Notes: generated by a model not told the origin, from the letters alone. 64,000 nucleotides of DNA from Fredinandcohnia aciditolerans (GCA_003640645.1 QGHH01000013.1:80346-144345), one strand, 5' to 3'; positions 43,415 to 52,790 are shown, counted from the stretch's first letter. A program made the numbers and translations.

Positions 43415-44344
43415 ATGCCTTGTCAATCAAATGATGAATTAAAGGAATTAGTGAAAGAAGCGCGCAAAATAACTAAATATGGGCGTGTAGCAGACTATAT
43501 ACCCGCACTTGGAAAAGCAAATCAGAATGACCTGTCTATTGCAATTAACTTTCCGGATGGACGTTGTTTTTCCGCAGGGGATATTGAAAAAAAGATCTCG
43601 TTACAAAGTATATCCAAGGTCGTAACCCTTGCTCTCGTTTTGATGGATAGGGGTAAACAGTATGTTTTTGAACGTGTTGGAATGGAGCCGACTGGTGACC
43701 CGTTTAACTCGATTGCAAAGCTAGAAACAATGGTTCCCTCAAAACCACTAAACCCAATGATTAATGCAGGCGCACTTGCAGTTACCCACATGATAAAAGG
43801 GGACACTGTAGATGAGAGATTACATCGATTACTAACATTCATTCGTGAATTAGCAAACAATGACACTATCCATTATAATGAGGAAATTGCGCAATCTGAA
43901 TATGAAACGGCACATCTTAATCGAGCCTTATGTTATTTCTTAAAACAACATCAAATTATTGAAGAAAATGTTGAAGAGCTCATTGATCTTTATACAAAAC
44001 AATGTGCAATCGAAATGAATTGCCTGGATTTATCAAGAATAGGTGTTGTTTTTGCTCTTGATGGTATCGATCCGGATACTGGTAAACAAATTATGCCGAG
44101 TAATGTAGCCCGCATTTGTAAAACGTTCATGGTGACTTGTGGCATGTACAATGCTTCTGGTGAATTTGCCATAAAGATCGGAATACCAGCAAAAAGTGGT
44201 GTATCCGGTGGAATAATGGGGGCTGTTCCAGGTAAATTTGGAATTGGAATATTAGGTCCCGCCTTAGATCAAAAGGGAAATAGTATAGGCGGAATAAGAC
44301 TTCTTGAGCTCCTATCTAAAACCTATAACCTTAGCATGTTCTAG
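43415..44344 (+). CDS. glsA: glutaminase, GlsA family
   Basis: A serine-type glutaminase of about 309 residues (313 if started at GTG 43403) that hydrolyses glutamine to glutamate and ammonia. The catalytic SxxK motif is in SLQSISKVVTLALVL (near 65). PLNPMINAGALA and VTCGMYNASGEFAI (tyrosine of the active site) and the C-terminal GVSGGIMGAVPGKFGIG loop are diagnostic. Three start codons are possible at 43403, 43409 and 43415; the last has GGTGATG six bases ahead. It lies alone after the aromatic island, with no terminator recognised behind it. Confidence 0.92.
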   Translation: MPCQSNDELKELVKEARKITKYGRVADYIPALGKANQNDLSIAINFPDGRCFSAGDIEKKISLQSISKVVTLALVLMDRGKQYVFERVGMEPTGDPFNSIAKLETMVPSKPLNPMINAGALAVTHMIKGDTVDERLHRLLTFIRELANNDTIHYNEEIAQSEYETAHLNRALCYFLKQHQIIEENVEELIDLYTKQCAIEMNCLDLSRIGVVFALDGIDPDTGKQIMPSNVARICKTFMVTCGMYNASGEFAIKIGIPAKSGVSGGIMGAVPGKFGIGILGPALDQKGNSIGGIRLLELLSKTYNLSMF

Positions 44345-44392
44345 GAGTATCCAAATTGAGATATTTTTTATTGCAATCCAAAAAGTCGTGTT

Positions 44393-44408
44393 ATAAGATA
44401 TATCTTAT
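44393..44408. promoter_or_regulatory. perfect palindrome upstream of MFS exporter
   Basis: ATAAGATA followed by TATCTTAT, a perfect 16-bp palindrome about 60 bp before the exporter start. It is the size of a MarR- or TetR-type operator or could be part of an AT-rich promoter. The binder is unknown and no regulator gene is adjacent. Confidence 0.45.
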
Positions 44409-44467
44409 GGCTAAATAAAACAGTAGTATAAAATTATGTACTTAATGTCTAATGTGGGGGGAGTTTA

Positions 44468-45970
44468 ATGGATTTTTCCGAAAAACAAGTACGCCCTCAA
44501 TACGGTATTCTTGCCGTCTTGATGGTTGGTGCCTTTATTTCATTTTTAAATAATACATTATTAAATGTCGCATTACCTTCAATTATGACGGAATTAAAGG
44601 TTGACCCATCAACAGTGCAGTGGTTAACAACGGGCTTTATGCTAGTCAATGGTATCTTAATTCCAACTACAGCCTTTTTAATCGAAAAATATACCGTTCG
44701 CCGATTATTTATCGTAGCAATGGGATTATTTACGATCGGTACGATACTTTCGGGTACCGCCCACGTATTTTCTATCCTCCTAGCAGGTAGGATGATACAA
44801 GCATCAGGTTCGGCAATTATGATGCCGCTACTTATGAATGTAATGTTGGTAAGTTTCCCTGTTGAAAAAAGGGGAACAGCGATGGGGGTTTTCGGATTAA
44901 TCCTCATGTTCGCACCGGCGATTGGACCAACACTCTCGGGTTGGATTATTGAACACTATGATTGGAGAATGCTTTTCCACTTCATCACACCAATTGCAGC
45001 TATCGTGTTCATTCTTGGCTTTATCATGCTGAAGGATAGAAAGGAAAAAATAATCCTAAAACTGGACTTTTTCTCATTAATATTATCAAGTATAGGATTT
45101 GGTGGATTATTATATGGATTTAGTTCTGCCGGTAATATGGGGTGGGGAAGTCCGGTTGTATATGGATCCATTATAATTGGAATAATCTCGTTGACTTGGT
45201 TTATTATCCGTCAATCAAAGCTTGATATCCCAATGCTTAACTTTGGGGTCTATCGTTATCCCATGTTTGCGTTGGCTTCAGTGATTACAATGGTTGTTAA
45301 TATGGCCATGTTTTCAGGGTTTTTATTGCTTCCAATTTATTTACAAACGATCTTAGGTATTTCACCTATGAATACTGGACTATTACTTTTACCTGGAGCG
45401 GTATTAAATGCATTTATGTCACCTATCAATGGACGTTTATTTGATAAATTTGGCGGACGCATCTTGGCAACCATGGGATTGGCCATCACAACGGTAACCA
45501 CCTATCTTTTCAGCCAGCTTACCTTTGATACTTCCTATATGTATCTTATGATTTTACATGCTGTGAGAATGTTTGGTATGTCCATGGTCTTTATGCCAGT
45601 TTCAACAAATGGATTAAATCAGTTGCCGCGAAACTTATACCCACATGGTACAGCTGTTAATAATACCTTGAACCAGGTTTCAGCTGCCATTGGTACAGGA
45701 TTTTTAATTACATTGATGTCACTAAGAGAAGAGTCATCTGCAGCAAATTTATTAAAGAATATTCAAGGGCAGCCTACAGAGGCACAAGCTTTACAAATTC
45801 AATTACAAGCAATGCTTGAAGGAATTAATTTCACATTTTTCGTTTCAACCTTCTTAATACTTCTTGCTTTTATCCTCGCGTTCTTTATCAAACGGGCGAA
45901 ACAGGAAGAAGATATTACAGGTAAGAAAAAATCAAAGCAAGGTGTCCAGCCTTCATTAGCAAAGAATTAA
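44468..45970 (+). CDS. MFS drug-type exporter, DHA2 (EmrB/QacA) family
   Basis: A 500-residue major facilitator with about fourteen helices, typical of the DHA2 drug/proton antiporters. The N-terminal NNTLLNVALPSIMTELKVDPSTVQW and the mid-protein MGVFGLILMFAPAIGPTLSGWIIEHYDWR (motif C region) are diagnostic. The length fits LmrB/EmrB-type pumps. Substrates cannot be inferred. GTGGGGGGAG precedes the ATG. It is a single gene converging on the natK-type kinase with a shared terminator. Confidence 0.9.
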   Translation: MDFSEKQVRPQYGILAVLMVGAFISFLNNTLLNVALPSIMTELKVDPSTVQWLTTGFMLVNGILIPTTAFLIEKYTVRRLFIVAMGLFTIGTILSGTAHVFSILLAGRMIQASGSAIMMPLLMNVMLVSFPVEKRGTAMGVFGLILMFAPAIGPTLSGWIIEHYDWRMLFHFITPIAAIVFILGFIMLKDRKEKIILKLDFFSLILSSIGFGGLLYGFSSAGNMGWGSPVVYGSIIIGIISLTWFIIRQSKLDIPMLNFGVYRYPMFALASVITMVVNMAMFSGFLLLPIYLQTILGISPMNTGLLLLPGAVLNAFMSPINGRLFDKFGGRILATMGLAITTVTTYLFSQLTFDTSYMYLMILHAVRMFGMSMVFMPVSTNGLNQLPRNLYPHGTAVNNTLNQVSAAIGTGFLITLMSLREESSAANLLKNIQGQPTEAQALQIQLQAMLEGINFTFFVSTFLILLAFILAFFIKRAKQEEDITGKKKSKQGVQPSLAKN

Positions 45971-46010
45971 AAAAGGAGAAATCGTCCAATTGGATTGATT
46001 TCTCCTTTTT
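45969..46010. terminator. bidirectional terminator between MFS and natK genes
   Basis: Perfect arms AAAAAGGAGAAATC and GATTTCTCCTTTTT with a 13-base loop. Confidence 0.9.
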
Positions 46011-46767
46011 AATATCCTTTTATTGCAGGTATTTTAATTTTGACAGTGAATTCCTCGTCTTTACATACAAAGTCCAAGAATCCAGTTGCATCATCCACAA
46101 CATCGTGAATCAACTTTGTACCAAGTCCTTCGTGACCATCACCTTTAGTTGTTTTTCCGAAGCTTTCAAACAAATGATCCAAGATGGACGCTGGAATTGG
46201 AAGTGTACTATTTTTACATGTTAAAATATACAATCCACTTCGCTTATAAAATTGCAAAGTAAGGTAGCTTTGGCTTTTATGCTCCTTTTGCCATTCTTCA
46301 CACGCGTCAATACTATTGGATAGGAGATTTCCAATCAAGGTAACAATTTGCTGATCTGACAAAGGTAAGGATGAAAGTGGCAAATCAAAGTCATATACAA
46401 TTGCAATATCAAGTGCCCTTGCTTTGCGATACATTTGATGGAGAATACCTGCTACCACACCGCGCTCGCCTTTTATCGAAAGGTTTGTTTCTTTATAGCC
46501 CTCAACCAATTCATCCAAATAGTGTTTTGCTTCCTGGTTCTTTCCATTTTCAAGCATAAAGTGAATGGCGGAAACATGCTTTAAAAAATCATGCCGTTCA
46601 CTTCGAACGACTCGAAAGGTTTCATTGAATTGAGCACGTTGTTCATCAAAATGTTTGGCCTCTTCTAATAAAGTATTCAATTTTCTTGAAATTGAAAGTC
46701 GTGATAAAAATGCATAAAAGCATAAAACCCCCAATACCACGATTATTCCCCAATAAAGCATTATCAA
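46009..46767 (-). CDS. natK: sensor histidine kinase, NatK-like
   Basis: A 252-residue kinase of the SpoOB/GHKL class with one N-terminal membrane helix (MLYWGIIVVLGVLCFYAF). A coiled coil leads to the phospho-acceptor His59 in VVRSERHDFLKHVSAI. The ATPase domain has an N-box IGNLLSNSIDACEEW and a G-box GDGHEGLGTKLI. The TTG at 46767 has AAGGTGG eight bases ahead, better than the ATG two codons later. It lies downstream of a LytTR regulator gene, with a 287-bp repeat element between. Position next to natAB homologues makes NatK the best name. The signal sensed is unknown. Confidence 0.82.
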   Translation of the reverse strand: MIMLYWGIIVVLGVLCFYAFLSRLSISRKLNTLLEEAKHFDEQRAQFNETFRVVRSERHDFLKHVSAIHFMLENGKNQEAKHYLDELVEGYKETNLSIKGERGVVAGILHQMYRKARALDIAIVYDFDLPLSSLPLSDQQIVTLIGNLLSNSIDACEEWQKEHKSQSYLTLQFYKRSGLYILTCKNSTLPIPASILDHLFESFGKTTKGDGHEGLGTKLIHDVVDDATGFLDFVCKDEEFTVKIKIPAIKGY

Positions 46768-46790
46768 GTATTACGCCACCTTAAAAGGAA

Positions 46791-47049
46791 GTTAAAAAGT
46801 CTGGTAAAAATGACACAATAGTATAAGAACTTCGACTAACTACCGACACGTCTTGTGTCGAACTCGAAGTCACCACATCCTGTGGAAGCTCGTTGGCTTG
46901 CTTTTCCGTTCCTCACGTATTAAATGCATACGATCCGGTACTCAAAGCTGCTCCGCCTCGAACTTTCGACGCACAGGACGTGCTAGTGTCGACAAGACAT
47001 GAGGACGTGGCGTTTTTGTCGACGCGGTCCTTTTCACCCTCCTTTTAAC
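46791..47049 (-). repeat. intraoperonic repeat element E2, copy b
   Basis: A ~259-bp element with inverted ends GTTAAAA and TTTTAAC. It shares, in reverse complement, the CTCATGTCTTGTCGACACTA, CACGTCCTGTGCGTCGAAA and CGGCG-like blocks of the element at 30810-30992. It sits between natR and natK in the same orientation relative to transcription as copy a in the paa operon. No gene is seen in this gap. Confidence 0.78.
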
Positions 47050-47054
47050 TATCA

Positions 47055-47759
47055 CTAAAAATAATTTTGTTGTAAAAAGTCTACTTTTTCTTTTGTAATC
47101 ATTGCCTGTTCTTCGATGCCTTCGAAAGTGACAATATAAGAGTTCTTCGCATAAAGCGAAAAGTTTTTTACGTAGTGAATATTGATGATAAACGACCGGT
47201 GTGATCGAATGAAGTCTCTTTCTCGTAATTCACCCTCGAGCTCACCTAGAGTTTGATAGGTTTTAATCGGTCCTGATTTTGTATAAATGGTTGTCGAACG
47301 CCCGGAACGTTCAATAAAAATAATATCCTTTTTTTGAAGAATATGGATTTCATTTTTTTGTTTTAAATAAAGTCTTCCATGAATTTCTGCTGACTTTGTT
47401 TTTTCTAGTAAACGCTCAATTGATTGTACTAACCGTTCCCTCGGATAGGGCTTCATAATATAATCATGAACATTTAGTTCAAATGCATGAACAGCATAGC
47501 CACTATTTCCTGTTACAAAAATTACTGAAATATTCAGTGCATGCGTGTGAATAATATCGGCAAGTTCATAGCCTGATAAATTTGGCATCTCAATGTCAGC
47601 AATCAACAAATCGATTTCCTCTTTTTTGATTTGTTCATAGGCTTCCTCGGCGGATAATGTAGAGAAGATAACCTCAATATCTGGAATGCCAGTTACAATT
47701 GCTTTTAATTTATCCAAATCAATCAAACGGTCATCTACAAGACCAACCTTCATTTTCAA
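47055..47759 (-). CDS. natR: LytTR-family response regulator, NatR-like
   Basis: A 234-residue response regulator. The receiver domain (1-120) has the DD pair in VGLVDDR, phospho-acceptor Asp55 in LLIADIEMPNLSGYEL, and the lysine in YIMKPYPRERL. The C-terminal LytTR DNA-binding domain (about 130-234) has FIERSGRSTTIYTKSG and FIRSHRSFIINIHYVK. The TTG start at 47759 has GAGAGG close ahead; ATG 47753 is an alternative. It is divergent from natAB, and TTCGCGACA direct repeats in the shared gap look like its binding sites. Confidence 0.85.
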   Translation of the reverse strand: MKMKVGLVDDRLIDLDKLKAIVTGIPDIEVIFSTLSAEEAYEQIKKEEIDLLIADIEMPNLSGYELADIIHTHALNISVIFVTGNSGYAVHAFELNVHDYIMKPYPRERLVQSIERLLEKTKSAEIHGRLYLKQKNEIHILQKKDIIFIERSGRSTTIYTKSGPIKTYQTLGELEGELRERDFIRSHRSFIINIHYVKNFSLYAKNSYIVTFEGIEEQAMITKEKVDFLQQNYF

Positions 47760-47846
47760 ATCTACCTCTCATAACCAACATTAAAATATTAATTTCCAAA
47801 TATAGTATCTTTCTATTTTAACACCTTTAAAGGAAAATTCGACCTT

Positions 47847-47876
47847 TTCGCGACAAAAAAAGGAACATTCGCGACA
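47847..47876 (+). promoter_or_regulatory. paired TTCGCGACA direct repeats, candidate NatR operator
   Basis: TTCGCGACA occurs at 47847-47855 and again at 47868-47876, exactly 21 bases (two helical turns) apart. Direct repeats with this spacing are the usual form of LytTR-protein sites. A TATGAT box follows at 47907-47912 with no good -35, as expected for an activated promoter driving natA. Confidence 0.7.
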
Positions 47877-47942
47877 TAACTAGAGATTTTCTTAAAAAGG
47901 ATGGCTATGATATAGACATAAGAACAAGACGAGGTGGAAAAA

Positions 47943-48695
47943 ATGATTGAAATTAATGAAGTGACAAAAAGATTCAAAGATAAAAAGACTTCTATAACAG
48001 CATTAAAACATGTGAGATTTACGGTTGAAAAAGGGCAAGTTGTTGGATTGCTAGGTGAAAATGGAGCGGGAAAAACAACTCTTCTGCGAACCATTGCGAC
48101 TTTACTAACTCCGACGGAGGGAAATGTTAAAGTGGCAGACTATGATACACAAAAAAATCCAGAGGAAGTAAAAAAGAGAATCGGAGTATTATTTGGTGGT
48201 GAGACCGGGTTGTATGATCGGCTCACTGCACGAGAAAATCTAGAATATTTTGCAGCCCTATATGGATTAAGCAAGCATGAAACGAAAGTAAGAATTGATG
48301 AATTAGCGCGGATGTTTGGTATGAGAGATTACTTGAATCGTAAGGTAGGTGGGTTCTCAAAAGGAATGAGACAGAAAGTAGCGATTGCGAGAACACTCAT
48401 TCATAATCCAGACATCATCCTCTTTGATGAGCCAACGACCGGGTTAGATATTACGTCTTCAAATGTATTTAGACAGCTTGTACATCAGTTAAAACGTGAT
48501 GGTAAGACAATTATTTTCTCTAGTCATATTATGGAGGAGGTTTCCATGCTTTGTGATTCAGTCGCAATGATGCATAAGGGAGAACTCGTCTATCATGGTG
48601 ATTTAGATGAGCTTTATAAATCAGAAGGTAGCAAGGATTTGAATTATATTTTCATGAGTAAACTTGTTAGGGGGAACGAAACATATGCTTCGTAA
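47943..48695 (+). CDS. natA: ABC transporter ATPase, NatA-like
   Basis: A 250-residue ABC ATPase. It has Walker A GENGAGKTT, the signature FSKGMRQKVAIAR, Walker B IILFDEPTTGLD, and H-loop FSSHIMEE. The ATG at 43 bases past the -10 box (47943) has GAGGTGG just ahead, while the GTG at 47934 overlaps that site. It pairs with the membrane protein encoded next, overlapping by 11 bases. In B. subtilis NatAB exports Na+ and is induced by uncouplers through NatKR. The same arrangement of neighbours here supports the name. Confidence 0.87.
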   Translation: MIEINEVTKRFKDKKTSITALKHVRFTVEKGQVVGLLGENGAGKTTLLRTIATLLTPTEGNVKVADYDTQKNPEEVKKRIGVLFGGETGLYDRLTARENLEYFAALYGLSKHETKVRIDELARMFGMRDYLNRKVGGFSKGMRQKVAIARTLIHNPDIILFDEPTTGLDITSSNVFRQLVHQLKRDGKTIIFSSHIMEEVSMLCDSVAMMHKGELVYHGDLDELYKSEGSKDLNYIFMSKLVRGNETYAS

Positions 48696-49842
48696 AATAT
48701 ATTTGAAAGAATTAAAAGATTGCTTTCGCGATCGTCGAACATTAATACTTACTGTCTTATTACCAATTATCATGATGTCCGGAATGACATTTTTCTATGA
48801 AAATATGATTTCAGATGGCGAAGGTGATACGTTCCAACTTGCAGTTGAGGAATCTTCCATGATTGAAGCAGAAAGAGTACTTTCAGGAGTAGAGAACGTT
48901 GAGCTCATTGAATCGTCTAACCTAGAACAATCCATTCAGGACGGGGATGCACAAGTAGGGTTGGAATTAACACCAAATTTCGTTGAGGCGACACAAAATG
49001 GGGAGGAAGCATCGGTCACTCTAGTTGGGGATTCATTTAGTCAAAAATCTACTCAATTAAATGCGATTATCTTAAATGCTTTAACCGTTTTTGAGAAAAC
49101 AGTGGTTGTCGGGAACCTTCAGGAAGGCGGAATCGATCCTTCTATTATGCAACCATTTACGATTAAACAACAAGAAATGACAAATGAGGATCCAAATGTT
49201 GACATGCTTGCATTTTTAATTCCATTAATCTTATCAATTGCAATCGGAGTTGGTTCAGGTCCTTCTGCAGCAGATTTATTTGCGGGTGAAAAAGAAAAGA
49301 AAACGATGGAAGCTCTGTTAATGACTCCTGTTAAGAGATCTACCTTGCTGCTTGCAAAATGGTTAACGATTGCAACAATTGGGGCGGTAATTGGCATTAT
49401 CACATTGGCTGTAGTTGCATTGGAGATTAGTTTGTTAACTGAAAATCTTAAAAATGCTGTATCATTTGGAAATGACGCTTATTTAATCATTGGAATCGGA
49501 ATTTTACTTTCAGTTATTTACGCTGCATTCACCGCATCATTAATCATGACGACAAGTATAGTCGCGAAGACGATCAAGGAAGCAGGAAGCTATAGTAGCC
49601 CTGTAATGATGATTGCTATGTTCCCTGCAATGATTATAGTAGGGGTAGGAGTGAATGAACTTACGAATTATCACTTTGCTGTACCAATTATGAATTTATT
49701 TACTTTATTAAAAGAATTAATGTTTGGAATTATTGACTATGAACATATTCTACTAGCTTTTGGTAGCAACATCGCTTGTATGATTATCTTCTTTGCTATT
49801 GGTCGTATCTTGTTTATGAAAGATAAATGGGTAATGAACTAA
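48685..49842 (+). CDS. natB: ABC-2 type permease, NatB-like
   Basis: A 385-residue ABC-2 permease: a first helix (ILTVLLPIIMMSGMTFF), a large extracytoplasmic loop of about 140 residues, then five helices starting MLAFLIPLILSIAIG. The cytoplasmic DLFAGEKEKKTMEALLMTPVKRSTLLLAKW segment is characteristic of NatB/YhaP-type exporters. The ATG at 48685 has AGGGGGAAC upstream and lies within the natA 3' end. It acts with NatA as a sodium exporter, by homology. Confidence 0.87.
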   Translation: MLRKIYLKELKDCFRDRRTLILTVLLPIIMMSGMTFFYENMISDGEGDTFQLAVEESSMIEAERVLSGVENVELIESSNLEQSIQDGDAQVGLELTPNFVEATQNGEEASVTLVGDSFSQKSTQLNAIILNALTVFEKTVVVGNLQEGGIDPSIMQPFTIKQQEMTNEDPNVDMLAFLIPLILSIAIGVGSGPSAADLFAGEKEKKTMEALLMTPVKRSTLLLAKWLTIATIGAVIGIITLAVVALEISLLTENLKNAVSFGNDAYLIIGIGILLSVIYAAFTASLIMTTSIVAKTIKEAGSYSSPVMMIAMFPAMIIVGVGVNELTNYHFAVPIMNLFTLLKELMFGIIDYEHILLAFGSNIACMIIFFAIGRILFMKDKWVMN

Positions 49843-49846
49843 TAAG

Positions 49847-49881
49847 AAACTGCCAACCCTTTATGGGCTGGCAGTTTTTTT
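49847..49881. terminator. terminator between natB and cupin genes
   Basis: AAACTGCCA and TGGCAGTTT arms plus inner CC/GG pairs and a following T run. It can serve both converging genes. Confidence 0.88.
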
Positions 49882-50221
49882 ATACGTCTTGTGCGTATCT
49901 ATCATCAGGAATTTTTGTAAGTGTAACATATAAACTTACATTTTCTGAACCATCGTTTACAAAGCTAAAGTTCTCTTCTCCATTACAGACAATCACATCG
50001 TTCTTTTTCACTTTTACTTCTTGTTCATCAATTGTAAAAGTACCTTCACCTTTGAGAACTAGCAGATATACGTTAGACCCTGGATGCTTGTGGGCTGGTA
50101 GGGTTTGATTTGGCATGAAATTTAACATAAAGACGGTACTACCACCTTCTTTAAAGATGACGCGCTTTGTTAGTCTTTCCTCGTTATATTCTATAAAATG
50201 ATTGAGCATTTCCTTTTTCAA
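49880..50221 (-). CDS. small cupin-domain protein
   Basis: A 113-residue single-domain cupin. The metal motif is PNQTLPAHKHPGSNVYLLVLKGEGTF (near 37-62), with two histidines and a distal glycine pattern; the second motif is weaker (NGEENFSFVND). Such proteins bind a metal and small ligands, with varied functions. The TTG start has AAAGGGGCG eight bases ahead. It stands alone, so no function is inferred. Confidence 0.8.
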   Translation of the reverse strand: MKKEMLNHFIEYNEERLTKRVIFKEGGSTVFMLNFMPNQTLPAHKHPGSNVYLLVLKGEGTFTIDEQEVKVKKNDVIVCNGEENFSFVNDGSENVSLYVTLTKIPDDRYAQDV

Positions 50222-50414
50222 TTGAATCGCCCCTTTTTGTGTTTTCTAGACTATCTATACCCATTATAATTTAAAAATAAATGTCAGACTGTGATTAATA
50301 TCATGTTCTATAAAATAGAAGGTTTTAAACTGTTATACAACAATAATATTGAGTTGTCTATACATATGAATTATAATTCCCAATATAGAGAATTTTCTAA
50401 ATGAAGAAGGGGGA

Positions 50415-51911
50415 ATGTATGTGCAGGCTTTAGCTGATTGGTTGAATGGGATTCTGTGGAGTCCAGTCATGATTTATGGAATGATTATCGTTGGGCTTTT
50501 ATTCTCAGTCTTGACACGCTTTTTACAGGTAAGGCACATCAAAGACATGGTTACTCAGATGTTCAAAGGAAAAAGCTCTGAAGCTGGTGTTTCCTCATTC
50601 CAGGCATTGTCCATAGCGCTTTCAGGACGAGTAGGTACGGGAAATATCGCAGGAACTGCTACAGCAATCGCTTTTGGGGGACCTGGGGCAGTATTTTGGA
50701 TGTGGACTATAGCATTTATCGGTGCAGCAACGTCATTTATAGAATCAACACTAGCCCAAATTTATAAGGAAAAACAGGATGGGCAATACCGTGGGGGTCC
50801 AGCCTACTACATAGAAAAAGGAATTGGCTGGAAATGGTATGGAATTCTATTTGCCTTTTCAGCAATTTTGGCGATGGCATTCCTTATGCCGGGTATCCAA
50901 TCAAACTCGATTGCAGTTGGTTTAGATAATGCATTCGGAATGAACAAATGGGTTACAGCTATTATTCTTATTGTATTAATTGGTGCGATTATCTTTGGAG
51001 GGGTAAAACGGATCGCAACTGTTGCGCAGTATGTCGTTCCATTTATGGCACTAGGATATATCATTATGGCATTCATTATTATGCTCATGAATATTACTGA
51101 GCTTCCAGCTGTTTTTGCATTAATTTTTAAGAGTGCTTTTGGGGCAGAGCAAGCCTTTGGTGGTATCATCGGTTTGGCGATATCTTGGGGAGTTAAACGT
51201 GGTATTTATTCGAATGAAGCCGGTCAAGGTACTGGCCCCCATGCGGCTGCAGCTGCAGAGGTATCACATCCTGCAAAGCAAGGTTTAGTTCAAGCAGCTT
51301 CGATTTATATTGATACATTACTAGTTTGTTCAGCGACAGCATTTATGATTTTATTTACTGGCATGTATAACGTGCAAGCAGATGATGGCGCATTTATTGT
51401 TAATAACTTGGGTGAAACAGTTGAAGCTGGTCCGGCATATACACAGGCGGCTGTTGAAACCGCACTTCCTGGATTTGGTGCTGGATTCACAGCAATTGCA
51501 TTATTCTTCTTTGCATTCACAACGATTATGGCTTACTACTATATGGCCGAAACGAATATCGCTTATTTATTACGGGGTAGGGACAATAGGACGGCTATGC
51601 TTATTCTGAAGATTGTTTTATTAGGATCAATGACATATGGAACTGTAAATGAGGCAAAGCTAGCGTGGGCATTCGGTGATATTGGTTTAGGTCTAATGGT
51701 TTGGCTGAATGTTATTGCCATACTCATCCTGGCGAAACCTGCTTTGGCCACATTGAAGGACTATGAGTCACAACGTAAGGCGGGACTTGATCCAGTTTTT
51801 AATCCAGTAAAACTTGGAATTAAAAATGCAGATTATTGGGTGAATGATTATAAGCATGAGGATAATCCGTCAGGCTCTTTAGCAGATAACGATAAGTCAT
51901 TCCCAGGATAA
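50415..51911 (+). CDS. sodium:alanine/glycine symporter, AGCS family
   Basis: A 498-residue AGCS-family symporter (AlsT/GlnT-like) that brings in alanine, glycine or glutamine with sodium. Family hallmarks are FQALSIALSGRVGTGNIAGTATAIAFGGPGAVFWMW near residue 60 and IYSNEAGQGTGPHAAAAAEVSHPAKQG near 275. About ten to eleven helices are seen. The ATG at 50415 has a GGGGG site very close; a GTG two codons later has better spacing. It is a single gene with a terminator shared with degV. Confidence 0.9.
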   Translation: MYVQALADWLNGILWSPVMIYGMIIVGLLFSVLTRFLQVRHIKDMVTQMFKGKSSEAGVSSFQALSIALSGRVGTGNIAGTATAIAFGGPGAVFWMWTIAFIGAATSFIESTLAQIYKEKQDGQYRGGPAYYIEKGIGWKWYGILFAFSAILAMAFLMPGIQSNSIAVGLDNAFGMNKWVTAIILIVLIGAIIFGGVKRIATVAQYVVPFMALGYIIMAFIIMLMNITELPAVFALIFKSAFGAEQAFGGIIGLAISWGVKRGIYSNEAGQGTGPHAAAAAEVSHPAKQGLVQAASIYIDTLLVCSATAFMILFTGMYNVQADDGAFIVNNLGETVEAGPAYTQAAVETALPGFGAGFTAIALFFFAFTTIMAYYYMAETNIAYLLRGRDNRTAMLILKIVLLGSMTYGTVNEAKLAWAFGDIGLGLMVWLNVIAILILAKPALATLKDYESQRKAGLDPVFNPVKLGIKNADYWVNDYKHEDNPSGSLADNDKSFPG

Positions 51912-51917
51912 AAGGTG

Positions 51918-51957
51918 AAAGGGACCGAAAGCATGATTATGCTTGGTCCCTTTTTTA
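51918..51957. terminator. bidirectional terminator between AGCS and degV
   Basis: Arms AAAGGGACC and GGTCCCTTT with the inner stem AAGCAT/ATGCTT, followed by T6. Confidence 0.9.
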
Positions 51958-52790
51958 TTATGCATAAGAAATAATCATGCCTCCCCTACCCGCGTAAGTA
52001 CCCATTGTTGCACCCATATAATTTAGAATGACTTCTTTTGGATGAAACTGGGCAATGATTTCATTTTTTAGTCCCTCAGCTTCTTCAAGGTTACCTGTGT
52101 GGGTGATTCCAAAAATGGTTTCAGAGAAATCTTTTTTTGAGTCTTTGATTATTTCCATTAATCGTTTTTGGGATTTCTTTTTCCCTCGGATTTTTTCAAG
52201 AGTTTCTACGGTGCCGCCATCTCCTCTTTGTAATAAAACCTTTATATTTAATAGCTTTGCAAGAGAGCCTTGAAATTTGCTTAATCGACCGCCTTTTACT
52301 ATATTCTCGAGCGTATCAAGCAAAATGAAAATATTCATGTTTTCTCGGTATTTGGTAAGGTTTGTGACGATTTCCTCCATTGAATGTCCACTTTCAGCTA
52401 GTTTAGCAGCTTTTATAATTTGTATCCCATGCCCTAAAGAGCCAGCTAAAGTATCAAAGACAGTCACTTTATTTTCAGTAAGGCCTTTTGCAATGGTTGC
52501 AGATTGATAGGTGCCACTTAATCAGATGAAATTGTCAAACATAGAATCTCTGAATTAACTGGGAATTTGGAATACGCTTCTCCAAAAACAGCTGGAGATG
52601 GCTGAGAAGTCCTTGGTAGTTCGGCAGACGCAAACATTTTTTTAAAGAATTCTTTTGGTGTTATATCAACACCTTCTCTATAGTCAACACCTTCAATTGA
52701 AACGTTCATGGGAACAACTGTTATTTTATATTTTTCTAGCAACTCAATTGGAAGATCCGCTGAGCTATCAGTTACAATTTTTATCACCAT
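51958..52790 (-). pseudogene. degV: DegV-family fatty-acid-binding protein, frameshifted
   Basis: Two adjacent frames make one DegV protein of normal length (~277 residues). Residues 1-90 (52790-52521) begin IKIVTDSSADLPIELLEKY and end TISSD. The rest resumes in another frame at LSGTYQSATIAKG and continues through DTLAGSLGHGIQII to NYMGATMGTYAGRGG. At 52517-52523 the minus strand reads GATTAAG, where GATTTAAG would restore DLSGTYQSA, the fatty-acid-contact motif of DegV. A single T is missing from a T run. Either the gene is dead or the base was lost in sequencing. DegV proteins bind fatty acids for FakA-type kinases. Confidence 0.85.

Noticed and set aside
50222-50414. T-box or riboswitch upstream of the AGCS symporter
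   Set aside because: No T-box sequence, specifier stem or terminator/antiterminator pair could be found in the leader.
52518-52790. The 90-residue frame as an independent small protein
   Set aside because: It is the exact N-terminal third of DegV and joins the following frame by restoring one base.
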